From assembly GCA_028282785.1 (NCBI GenBank), contig JANQHE010000067.1, forward strand, positions 1 through 64,000: a DNA stretch of 64,000 bases. Reading direction: 5' to 3'. A model generated the notes under the pieces. The model made no database searches. It was not told the DNA's origin and saw nothing but the letters and a program-made list of their open reading frames with translations. The position numbers and the translations under genes were made by a program. Positions 37,120 through 43,014 of this stretch are shown here, piece by piece. The first letter of the stretch is position 1. Each line of letters begins with the position of its first letter. The DNA comes from Bacteroidales bacterium. Its GTDB lineage: Bacteria; Bacteroidota; Bacteroidia; Bacteroidales; UBA12077.

Positions 37120-37171
37120 TACCCTGGAAAAGACTCGAACTTTCACGATCTTGCGATCACCGGCCTCTCAA
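37120..37171 (-). other. tRNA-Leu 3' half: left attachment site of a nested cassette
   Basis: 52 bases matching the 3' half of the intact tRNA-Leu at 42541-42592 at 48 positions, stopping at the same anticodon-loop base. Two of the four differences are compensatory: the variable-arm stem GACC/GGTC becomes GATC/GATC. This copy therefore derives from a functional but different tRNA-Leu. It is joined directly to the interior of an endolysin gene. Confidence 0.8.
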
Positions 37172-37596
37172 TAATTGATGATTACAAAAAGACTCATGAA
37201 AAAATTAAATGGAACACCAAAATTGATAATCGGGAACTGACACAGCTTGTTAAGGATTTCTATAAAAAAACCTTTTACGGTGGTTTTAAAATTGATGAGG
37301 TTTTAAATGGCTCACTACAAGAAATCATTTTTGATTGGTGCGTCAATAGCGGAGTATGGGGAGCCAGAGGTGTTCAGCGAGTTTTAAACCAATTCTTTGA
37401 TGCCGACTTAAAGATGGATGGAATTATTGGTAATCAAACCTTATCTGCAATTAATGATTGTGACCCAAGGACTTTATTTATTGCGATACACAGAGCAAGA
37501 GTAAGATATTATCATTCCATTTCAAAAAAAGGTAAGAATCATTTGTTTCTTGAAGGGTGGTTGAAACGTATTGGAGCGATTGAATATGTAAGCTGA
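37172..37596 (+). pseudogene. GH108 endolysin, N-terminally truncated
   Basis: The frame gives the C-terminal two thirds of a GH108-type peptidoglycan hydrolase: LTQLVKDFYKKTFYGGF, IIFDWCVNSGVWGARGVQRVLNQFF, MDGIIGNQTLSAIN and NHLFLEGWLKRIG. The N-terminal part with the catalytic EGG and ETKYGIS-type motifs is missing; the sequence starts at the anticodon-loop junction of the tRNA fragment. Upstream codons in the same frame are only translation of the tRNA remnant. Without the catalytic Glu it should be inactive. A second relic of the same family is at 29513-29657. Confidence 0.78.
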
Positions 37597-37640
37597 TTTC
37601 AAAATTGTATTTTTATGATTTAATTAATTATTTAGGTTAC

Positions 37641-38363
37641 ATGTCAGAGATTCTATTAAATATTAATCCTTCCATATCAGATTTGAATTCTGTTGAAGAA
37701 TGGCTGAAAGATGAGTACAAATTATCAAACGATGGTTTTTATTGCAATTGGAATACTATTCAATCTTCTTTTGAGAAAAAAAAGTTTTTCACATTCCACT
37801 TTGAAAAACAATCAATAGGGTTCATATCTTGGTCAAATCATGATTATTATGCTGAAATAGATATAATGGAGATATATCCAAAATTCCGTAAAATGGGATT
37901 AGGTAAAAAAGCTTTTGATTCTATTCAGAAATATTTCAAGTCGGAAGAAAAAATAGCTTTAAAGCTATTCTGCGAACCGAGGGAGTCTGAAAAATTTTGG
38001 GAGAAAATGGGGTTTATAAAATTCCCATCAAGAGGGTATTCTGAATCAGAACTTACATACTTCAAACCATTGATAGAATATAATGCTCCGCACAATAAAG
38101 ACATTGATTGTGCGGATAAAATTGAACTTTGGAATGTTGAACCCTATATGAAAGACCGCACAGAACCTAACTGGATATGGGATGCTAAACTATCACGTAC
38201 GGAACTTTTGTTTCCAATTCTATATCCTTGCAACCCAAATTGGAACATACGATGGTCAAGGAATGAAAAAACAATTATTGAAGATAAGGTAAAGTATTTT
38301 TCCAGAGAAAATCCTATTGACTATTATCCTTTTGTCTTCATAGAAAAGCTATCTGAACAGTAA
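37641..38363 (+). CDS. GNAT-family acetyltransferase with C-terminal extension
   Basis: 240 residues from the ATG at 37641; a TTG at 37605 is also in frame but lacks a good ribosome site. The GNAT core is visible: AEIDIMEIYPKFRKMGLGKKAFDSI, with the acetyl-CoA pyrophosphate loop (R/Q-x-x-G-x-G/A) as RKMGLGKK, then KLFCEPRESEKFWEKMGF. About 90 further residues (WNVEPYMKDRTEPNWIW…) form an extra domain I do not recognise. It lies four bases before the TIR gene on the same strand, so the pair may be one unit; it could also be a toxin of the GNAT type or a passenger. Confidence 0.75.
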   Translation: MSEILLNINPSISDLNSVEEWLKDEYKLSNDGFYCNWNTIQSSFEKKKFFTFHFEKQSIGFISWSNHDYYAEIDIMEIYPKFRKMGLGKKAFDSIQKYFKSEEKIALKLFCEPRESEKFWEKMGFIKFPSRGYSESELTYFKPLIEYNAPHNKDIDCADKIELWNVEPYMKDRTEPNWIWDAKLSRTELLFPILYPCNPNWNIRWSRNEKTIIEDKVKYFSRENPIDYYPFVFIEKLSEQ

Positions 38364-38367
38364 TTGT

Positions 38368-39486
38368 ATGCCTGGAAAAACTAAAAGAAAATACGTTGGA
38401 GATTTGATGCAACTCAACAAGACCTTAAAACGCCCTTTAAGTACAATCAAAAATGCACTCCCCTTTAATTATAATGCTGAAACTATATTAAAGGCATTTA
38501 TAAAATATTATCCTCTTTTATGGAATCAACTAGATGAAAGATACAATCTATACCATGCGAAAGATTTATACTTAAAAAAGCATGGTAAGAAAATGCGGTA
38601 TAAGCCCCTAAAAGCTAAGGATTATATTCTTAGCTTACCTCAAATTAAGCTTTGGCTAAGTCGTGGAATGATAACCAAACATCAAGCTAATTTTGATGAA
38701 AAAGAAAGGTTAAAGAATATTGCCATACTTGAGGCTAAAAGAAATAAAGCTCTTGAGAAAAGGAATGCTGCTTTAGCTAAAAACACAGAAACAATCCAGA
38801 ATATAGAACCCTTATATATTGATGCTTTTATCACTGCCTATCATCGTAAAGGAATTGATATTAATGGAAAAATTGAAATCTTTAATGAGTTAAAAAAGTT
38901 CAACAATAAAAAAACGTTGGATTTCTTTTACAAGTTAAATGATGCAGAAAGGAATACCCAAGTTAGGAACATGGCTTTTTCACATCTTCAATCTCTAGGT
39001 AAATATGTAAAACTCAGAGGTGGATTTAAAGGAAAAAGCAAAAGCTATATGACTGAAAAAAGTAGCTTTGATATGACACCCGCTGATTTATTATTCCGTA
39101 TAGAAAGTGATACCGTTCAAAGTATTAAAACCTTTAATTTCTTTTTATCTCACAGCATCAGAAACCGGAAAACAGTTTTAGATACAATAAAACGATTAAA
39201 TGAAAAGAATTATACTGTCTATTGTGATTGGACTAGTGATAATGATTTCTTAAAGAGAAGCTTAATAGGTGATTATACGAAAACTGTCTTAAAGAAAAGG
39301 CTAGAACAGTCTGAAAAACTATTATTATTAAGTACAAAGGATGCATTAAAATCAGAATGGGTTGAGTTTGAATTAGAATACTTTCAAAATTTGGGGAAGC
39401 CAATTTATTTTATTCAAATTGATAATTATACAGATAATAGGCTAGAAGAATATTTACCCTTTAACTTAACTGAGCCAAAAGATTGA
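38368..39486 (+). CDS. TIR-domain protein with an unfamiliar helical N-terminal region
   Basis: 372 residues. Residues about 254-365 are a TIR domain: TFNFFLSHSIRN (beta-A box), YTVYCDWTSDND, LLLLSTKDALKSEWVEFELEYF with the catalytic-position Glu (about 334), and YFIQIDNYTD. Residues 1-245 are basic and helical, with an Ala/Lys-rich coiled coil near 110-145; I do not recognise this region. Bacterial TIR domains usually hydrolyse or cyclise NAD+ once an attached sensor is triggered, so the N-terminus is the presumptive sensor. It is convergent with the TIR/TM/ThsB operon. Confidence 0.8.
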   Translation: MPGKTKRKYVGDLMQLNKTLKRPLSTIKNALPFNYNAETILKAFIKYYPLLWNQLDERYNLYHAKDLYLKKHGKKMRYKPLKAKDYILSLPQIKLWLSRGMITKHQANFDEKERLKNIAILEAKRNKALEKRNAALAKNTETIQNIEPLYIDAFITAYHRKGIDINGKIEIFNELKKFNNKKTLDFFYKLNDAERNTQVRNMAFSHLQSLGKYVKLRGGFKGKSKSYMTEKSSFDMTPADLLFRIESDTVQSIKTFNFFLSHSIRNRKTVLDTIKRLNEKNYTVYCDWTSDNDFLKRSLIGDYTKTVLKKRLEQSEKLLLLSTKDALKSEWVEFELEYFQNLGKPIYFIQIDNYTDNRLEEYLPFNLTEPKD

Positions 39487-39527
39487 AATGAATGAATATT
39501 ACAATTCAGATGAATGATGGCATAGCC

Positions 39528-40061
39528 TTACTCAGGGTATTTGAAGTTCTTCCTAATATTTATTGCTTCCTCAATCCAGTCAGTTAAATTTTCACTAATA
39601 TTTTTATATACACCTTTACCTGTGATTTGCGGAGGATTTTTTATTTTAACAATGTTGGATAAATTAACCTTTCCATTACATAGGGTAAATGTTGAAAATG
39701 GATTATTACCAATACTAGATTGTTTTCCGTTATTATCCTCCAATTTATGAATTCTTACACCAACTATCCCTTTGCCCATTTCCCAGGCTTTCTTAATTTC
39801 ATATTTAATCCATTTCCGTCCTGCTGTTTTCTCGCCAATTAATACAACTAAGCAGGATTTACTTTCAAGGTTTTTATCTATCCAGCTTTTTATTGACGCA
39901 TCACCCTTTCTCTTAACCTCTTCCCATGCATTAGCAGTTACAGTTTGATTCTTTTCAATAGAACCAATGTTTCTTACTTGCTGAGTTCTCCAAAAATCTT
40001 TTGCAAAATTAAAGCTAAAAAATACTTTCCTTTTTACTTTAGGCTTAACTAATAGTGCCAT
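39528..40061 (-). CDS. ThsB-like TIR protein (DUF1863)
   Basis: 177 residues, last gene of the minus-strand operon. KRKVFFSFNFAKDFWRTQQVRN, the WEEVKRKGDASIKSWID helix, CLVVLIGEKTAGRKWIKYEI and GKGIVGVRIHKL are the full DUF1863 pattern of Thoeris ThsB. In ThsB this fold senses infection and makes a NAD-derived signal. No SIR2-SLOG or macro-domain ThsA is nearby; instead a small membrane protein and a second TIR are co-encoded four bases apart, so this is not a standard Thoeris operon. Confidence 0.88.
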   Translation of the reverse strand: MALLVKPKVKRKVFFSFNFAKDFWRTQQVRNIGSIEKNQTVTANAWEEVKRKGDASIKSWIDKNLESKSCLVVLIGEKTAGRKWIKYEIKKAWEMGKGIVGVRIHKLEDNNGKQSSIGNNPFSTFTLCNGKVNLSNIVKIKNPPQITGKGVYKNISENLTDWIEEAINIRKNFKYPE

Positions 40062-40065
40062 ATTT

Positions 40066-40524
40066 CTAATTTACTATAAGACAATTACAACAAATAATGT
40101 TTATTAAATAATAGGTAATAATTATTAGAAGAACTAGGGCCGGTATGCCGAAAAAAACCTTTAGTGTCTTAGAAAACATTACAGAAATCGGTGAGCCTAC
40201 TTCTTGAGCATAACGATTCGGATTCAAATCATACATTCTATCATCACTAATTTTTCTATTTTCAATTACCCAATCATACATTTTACGATACATCCTTTCT
40301 GTTCTAAGAAAGAAAGAATCTAAATACCAAAAACCTATTATTGGAACAAGTAAGATCAAACAGATATAAAAAAAATCAACTTTATCTTTTGCTAGAGCAA
40401 GAACTACTGCAATAAGAGATACTGTCCATCCTTTGATTAGAAAGGAGTTATTTGACATGCGTTTAATACAGTCCTGTATTAAATCAATCTCTTTATGCAG
40501 TATTATTTGTCTTTCATTTTCCAT
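40066..40524 (-). CDS. Small 3-TM membrane protein of the TIR operon (putative effector)
   Basis: 152 residues with hydrophobic segments at about 28-46 (FLIKGWTVSLIAVVLALA), 50-70 (DFFYICLILLVPIIGFWYL) and 122-145 (FFGIPALVLLIIITYYLI). A conserved-looking RTERMYRKMYDWV lies between the second and third. The layout resembles small SLATT-like or mobile-element membrane proteins that act as pore-type effectors in signal-based immunity. It lies between two TIR genes with four-base gaps on each side. Effector function is inferred. Confidence 0.65.
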   Translation of the reverse strand: MENERQIILHKEIDLIQDCIKRMSNNSFLIKGWTVSLIAVVLALAKDKVDFFYICLILLVPIIGFWYLDSFFLRTERMYRKMYDWVIENRKISDDRMYDLNPNRYAQEVGSPISVMFSKTLKVFFGIPALVLLIIITYYLINIICCNCLIVN

Positions 40525-40528
40525 TATT

Positions 40529-41077
40529 TTATGATTTTAACCATTTTGCAAGGTTCACCAAATCTCCATTTGGATATTTTACAAAATACTCATTCTTAGC
40601 ACTATTGCTTTCATAAATATACGGATATATTTGAAGATACTCAGAACCGGAGAAATCACTATAATTATTTTTGACTGGAAGAATAGCAATATTATCTATA
40701 TATTTTTGCGCATCTCCATATCCTAATTCCCAATTACACCACTTTGAAGCAATTGCATCTTCTGTAGCAAGCAAAATAAATTTATCCTTTTCTTTTATTC
40801 TTGATTTTATTTTTGTTGCAGTATTTCCTGATGTGGTTTTAGGCATTCCTGCATCTTGCCAGTCAACATATACATCAACACCTAAATTGCTTAAAAGAGC
40901 AATTGCATCTTCTAACTCTTTTAATTCATAGTGCTTATGAGAAAGAAAAACCGATACTTCACCATACTTTTTAGCTCTTGACCTCGCACTAACAGAATCA
41001 CTTAACCAATGGTATGATTTGGTTTTTTCGGCACTATCTCTTATTTCGCCCAATCGACTCTTACTAATTATTCCCAT
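40529..41077 (-). CDS. TIR-domain protein, first core gene of the minus-strand operon
   Basis: 182 residues. VSVFLSHKHYELKELEDAI (beta-A and helix), VDVYVDWQDAGMP, and FILLATEDAIASKWCNWELGYGD, with Glu at the catalytic position, define a TIR_2 domain. The first 40 residues (RLGEIRDSAEKTKSYHWLSDSV) are a short helical leader. Proteins of this type occur as stand-alone TIRs in phage-defence operons. Together with the ThsB-like protein it gives the operon two different TIR folds, perhaps one sensing and one NADase. Confidence 0.85.
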   Translation of the reverse strand: MGIISKSRLGEIRDSAEKTKSYHWLSDSVSARSRAKKYGEVSVFLSHKHYELKELEDAIALLSNLGVDVYVDWQDAGMPKTTSGNTATKIKSRIKEKDKFILLATEDAIASKWCNWELGYGDAQKYIDNIAILPVKNNYSDFSGSEYLQIYPYIYESNSAKNEYFVKYPNGDLVNLAKWLKS

Positions 41078-41107
41078 TTTTTAATTTGTTCTATTTAATT
41101 CATAATG

Positions 41108-41324
41108 TCATTTTTTACCAAAGCTCTTCATTGTTCTTTTCAATTTTTTAAACGCATCATTACTCTTTTTAATAGTATTTCTAGTGTTATGCCCTGAATC
41201 TTTCAATTGTATAGATTCATTACAACCACTACACTTCTTTTGCTAATTGTTTTAGAGAAAATGAAATTTTCCTACCACAAGTCGGGCATTTGTGGTCAAC
41301 TGTTTGTTTTCCTATGTCAAACAT
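41108..41324 (-). pseudogene. Small zinc-ribbon protein, frameshifted
   Basis: From the ATG at 41322-41324 the frame gives MFDIGKQTVDHKCPTCGRKISFSLKQLAKEV and then stops. One base shifted, it continues CSGCNESIQLKDSGHN and ends KKLKRTMKSFGKK at 41108. Together they make one protein of about 70 residues with two CxxC pairs, a recognisable small zinc-ribbon family. The one-base shift near 41233 either kills the gene, is a sequencing error, or is a programmed shift; I favour the first two. Confidence 0.65.
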
Positions 41325-41327
41325 AAT

Positions 41328-41561
41328 CTATCCTTTAGTTTCTTTAGGGTCAATACTTCTGGGGTATGTCCTTTCTTCCTGAAATCGCCCATTAGCCTTG
41401 TGGATAATAACTTGCGAATTATTGTTGTTCTTCGCTAAATCAATTGTTTGTTTCATTACTTCTTCTTTAGTTGAACCCGTCACAGAAGCTCTTCCTCCAT
41501 TTTCTAATTTACCTTGCCACCCCTCAGGTGTCTTAGTAACATGATATTTCTTTCTACTCAT
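41328..41561 (-). CDS. DUF2188-like small protein
   Basis: 77 residues. KYHVTKTPEGWQGKLENGGRAS and VIIHKANGRFQEERTYP have the DUF2188 pattern (YHV-x-p-x-xGW…A…T…A…L, then V-x-x-H-x-x-G-x-I/F). Its function is unknown; it is common in mobile and phage regions. It is the first gene of the minus-strand unit, directly across the divergent promoter region from the S24 repressor. Confidence 0.75.
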   Translation of the reverse strand: MSRKKYHVTKTPEGWQGKLENGGRASVTGSTKEEVMKQTIDLAKNNNNSQVIIHKANGRFQEERTYPRSIDPKETKG

Positions 41562-41591
41562 TTTTATTGAAATTTAATGTAAATTGCAATT

Positions 41592-41624
41592 CAAAAATAG
41601 TACATTTGCTTGTCGCAATTGTAC
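41592..41624. promoter_or_regulatory. Divergent promoters with a possible repressor operator
   Basis: TACATTTG (41601-41608, plus) and TATTTTTG (complement of 41592-41599, minus) are -7 elements facing opposite ways between the DUF2188 and S24 repressor genes. They overlap an inverted repeat GTACA-N15-TGTAC (41600-41624), a plausible operator for the repressor. Confidence 0.5.
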
Positions 41625-41659
41625 GTTTTATTGGAATTATTATTAACAATTAATTAACA

Positions 41660-42448
41660 ATGAAGAGTTTAAGAGAAAACTTAATTTTTCTTAGAAAAAG
41701 CAAAAACCTTACACAAGCTAAATTAGCAGAAGCATTGGATATTAGACGAGCAACATTAGGCTCATACGAAGACGGTAAAGCTGAACCTAAACTTAGCACA
41801 ATAAGTAAAATCTGTAAATATTTCAATTATACTTATGATGAATTCTTAAATAAAGACTTAACTAAGTATAGTAAAGAAAAAAAGGAGTCACCTATCTCAG
41901 GGCAAAAATTCAAAGTGCTTACTATCGCTGTAGATTCAGGTAATAATGAACTAATAACTTATGTGCCAGTTAAAGCAAGCGCAGGGTACTTAGAAGGATA
42001 TGGGGATACTGAATATTTGGAAAACCTCCCGACTTTTAATTTACCTTTCCCGGAACTTTCTACATTTAAAACTTATCGAGCATTTGAAATTCAGGGAAAT
42101 AGTATGCTTCCGATAAAACCGGGTTCATATATAATCGGTGAATATATTTTAGACAGCAAAGATATACGTAATGGTGACTGCTATATTCTATTAACTCAAA
42201 GCGAAGGAATTGTATATAAGCGACTAAAAAGACAACCAGACACACCTAATAAACTAACCCTAAAATCGGACAATAAGGAGTACCATCCTTATGATATTGA
42301 ACTAAAAGATGTAATCGAAGTTTGGAAAGCTATAGGAAATATTTGCTTTGAAATACCAATTGAAAATGAAGATTCTCATTCTCTTTCAGAACTATCCAAC
42401 ATGGTCAATATATTACAAAATGAGATGAAAAAGATAAAGGGTGATTAG
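41660..42448 (+). CDS. LexA/CI-like S24 repressor with XRE HTH
   Basis: 262 residues. The N-terminal XRE HTH (LTQAKLAEALDIRRATLGSYEDGKAEP) is followed by an S24 peptidase domain. A candidate Ala-Gly autocleavage site lies in KASAGYLEGY (about 108), the catalytic Ser is in IQGNSMLPIKPG (about 149) and the Lys in VYKRLKR (about 186). All three needed for RecA-stimulated self-cleavage are present. It is transcribed divergently from the TIR operon, so DNA damage or infection could relieve repression of that operon. Confidence 0.88.
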   Translation: MKSLRENLIFLRKSKNLTQAKLAEALDIRRATLGSYEDGKAEPKLSTISKICKYFNYTYDEFLNKDLTKYSKEKKESPISGQKFKVLTIAVDSGNNELITYVPVKASAGYLEGYGDTEYLENLPTFNLPFPELSTFKTYRAFEIQGNSMLPIKPGSYIIGEYILDSKDIRNGDCYILLTQSEGIVYKRLKRQPDTPNKLTLKSDNKEYHPYDIELKDVIEVWKAIGNICFEIPIENEDSHSLSELSNMVNILQNEMKKIKGD

Positions 42449-42500
42449 ATTTCAAACTAAACACAGTATTTCAAAAACATTATTAGTTTAAATTAAATAA

Positions 42501-42540
42501 AAAACTCCTGATTGAACTAAATCTATCAGGAGTTTTTTTG
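42501..42540. terminator. Terminator between S24 repressor and tRNA-Leu
   Basis: AAAACTCCTGAT and ATCAGGAGTTTT form a perfect 12-bp stem with flanking A and T runs, usable in both directions: for the repressor from the left and the tRNA gene from the right. Confidence 0.9.
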
Positions 42541-42624
42541 TGCCCTGGAAAAGACTCGAACTTTCACGACCTTGCGGTCACCGGCCCCTCAAGCCGACGC
42601 GTCTACCAATTCCGCCACCAGGGC
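42541..42624 (-). tRNA. tRNA-Leu(GAG), intact, carried by the island
   Basis: An 84-nt class II tRNA on the minus strand: acceptor GCCCTGG/CCAGGGC with discriminator A, D-arm with AATTGGTAGACGC, anticodon stem TCGGC/GCCGG around loop TTGAGGG (anticodon GAG), variable arm GACC/GGTC and T-arm GAAAG/CTTTTC-type around TTCGAGT. No CCA is encoded. It differs clearly from the split tRNA-Leu at the island ends but has the same anticodon and length, so it probably replaces the disrupted host gene. Confidence 0.95.
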
Positions 42625-42657
42625 AATTGGGTTTCAAAATTATTATTTTACAGAATG

Positions 42658-42677
42658 TTTCCGAATTGTTTCCGAAT
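42658..42677. repeat. Two TTTCCGAAT direct repeats at the right island end
   Basis: Copies at 42658 and 42669, with the same 11-base spacing as the first two of three copies at 16041-16075 beside the integrase. Candidate recombinase arm sites. Confidence 0.6.
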
Positions 42678-42764
42678 AAATTCCGTATTTTTGTATTCAG
42701 TTCTTTTAAAAACTTAGTATTAATCAGCTATTGCGGCTTTTTAACACTTTTGTATAGTAAATGC

Positions 42765-42803
42765 CCCTCAACCATGCCTGTCTACCAATTTCAGCACCTG
42801 GGC
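42765..42803 (-). other. tRNA-Leu(GAG) 5' half: right attachment site (attR) of the island
   Basis: On the minus strand these bases give the acceptor strand GCCCAGG, a D-arm with CTG/CAG stem and AAATTGGTAGA, the anticodon-stem strand CATGG and the loop core TTGAGGG. GCCCAGG and CATGG are exact complements of CCTGGGC and CCATG in the 3' half at 15851-15902; 32 + 52 bases make the standard 84. Leftwards of 42765 the sequence is not tRNA-like. Confidence 0.82.
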
Positions 42804-42815
42804 AATTGTAAGAAA

Positions 42816-42952
42816 GCGCTCAACCACGCGTGTCTACTCCCGAAAAATATCAAAGCTTTGCTTTGATCAATTTTTTATGGATGCTCGATCTCGCAAGGCG
42901 AACATCGGCATAACCCGCCTGCGGGAAGGCAGGTTTCACCATCTGGGTATTG
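42816..42952 (-). pseudogene. Older tRNA-Leu 5' half interrupted by about 100 bp
   Basis: The plus strand at 42816-42837 (GCGCTCAACCACGCGTGTCTAC) is the loop, anticodon-stem and D-arm end of another tRNA-Leu 5' half. The matching beginning, TTTCACCATCTGGGT, lies at 42934-42948. About 98 bases containing a CCTGC…GCAGG palindrome separate them. The acceptor strand pairs 6 of 7 with the outer 3' remnant at 15767-15773. Confidence 0.5.
42914..42936. repeat. REP-like GC-rich palindrome inside a tRNA relic
   Basis: CCTGC-N6-GCAGG in an otherwise AT-rich context, of the same type as the palindromes at 48768, 53555 and 59119. Confidence 0.55.
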
Positions 42953-43014
42953 GATTGCAAAAATAAACAAAATTTTGAATTCGGAATACAGAATTACTTT
43001 AGCATCTAATTTCT

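Larger units (their letters stand above)
37120..42624. mobile_element. Nested 5.4-kb TIR cassette between a tRNA 3' half and an intact tRNA-Leu
   Basis: The segment from the 3' half at 37120 to the intact tRNA-Leu(GAG) at 42541-42624 has the exact structure left by integration into a tRNA anticodon loop with restoration of the gene. It carries an endolysin remnant, GNAT and TIR genes, a TIR/membrane/ThsB operon and an S24 repressor. No recombinase gene is inside, so it may be a deletion derivative or was mobilised in trans. Confidence 0.6.
15851..42803. mobile_element. tRNA-Leu-integrated genomic (defence) island, about 26.9 kb
   Basis: The boundaries are the two halves of one split tRNA-Leu(GAG) gene: 3' half at 15851-15902 and 5' half at 42772-42803, sharing the 7-base loop core CCCTCAA (plus strand) at 15896-15902 and 42765-42771. 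A tyrosine recombinase lies at the left end facing inwards. Cargo is a Wadjet system, WYL regulator, AbiE toxin-antitoxin, RadC-like gene, the SIS-HAD/PRTase/ORC-CDC6/PfkB operon and a TIR-containing cassette. A complete, different tRNA-Leu(GAG) near the right end likely compensates for the destroyed host gene. No conjugation genes are visible, so mobility would depend on a helper. Confidence 0.8.

Noticed and set aside
37099..37171. N-terminal 24 codons of the frame that runs into the endolysin remnant
   Set aside because: The ATG lies in the right arm of a terminator and the next codons translate a tRNA fragment, so this is not a real protein start.
39528..41077. Standard Thoeris system
   Set aside because: A ThsB-like protein is present but no SIR2-SLOG or TM-macro ThsA; the co-encoded proteins are another TIR and a small 3-TM protein.
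42540..42866. 108-codon plus-strand frame through the tRNA-Leu gene
   Set aside because: It is antisense translation of the intact tRNA and the neighbouring tRNA relics; no ribosome site or family similarity.
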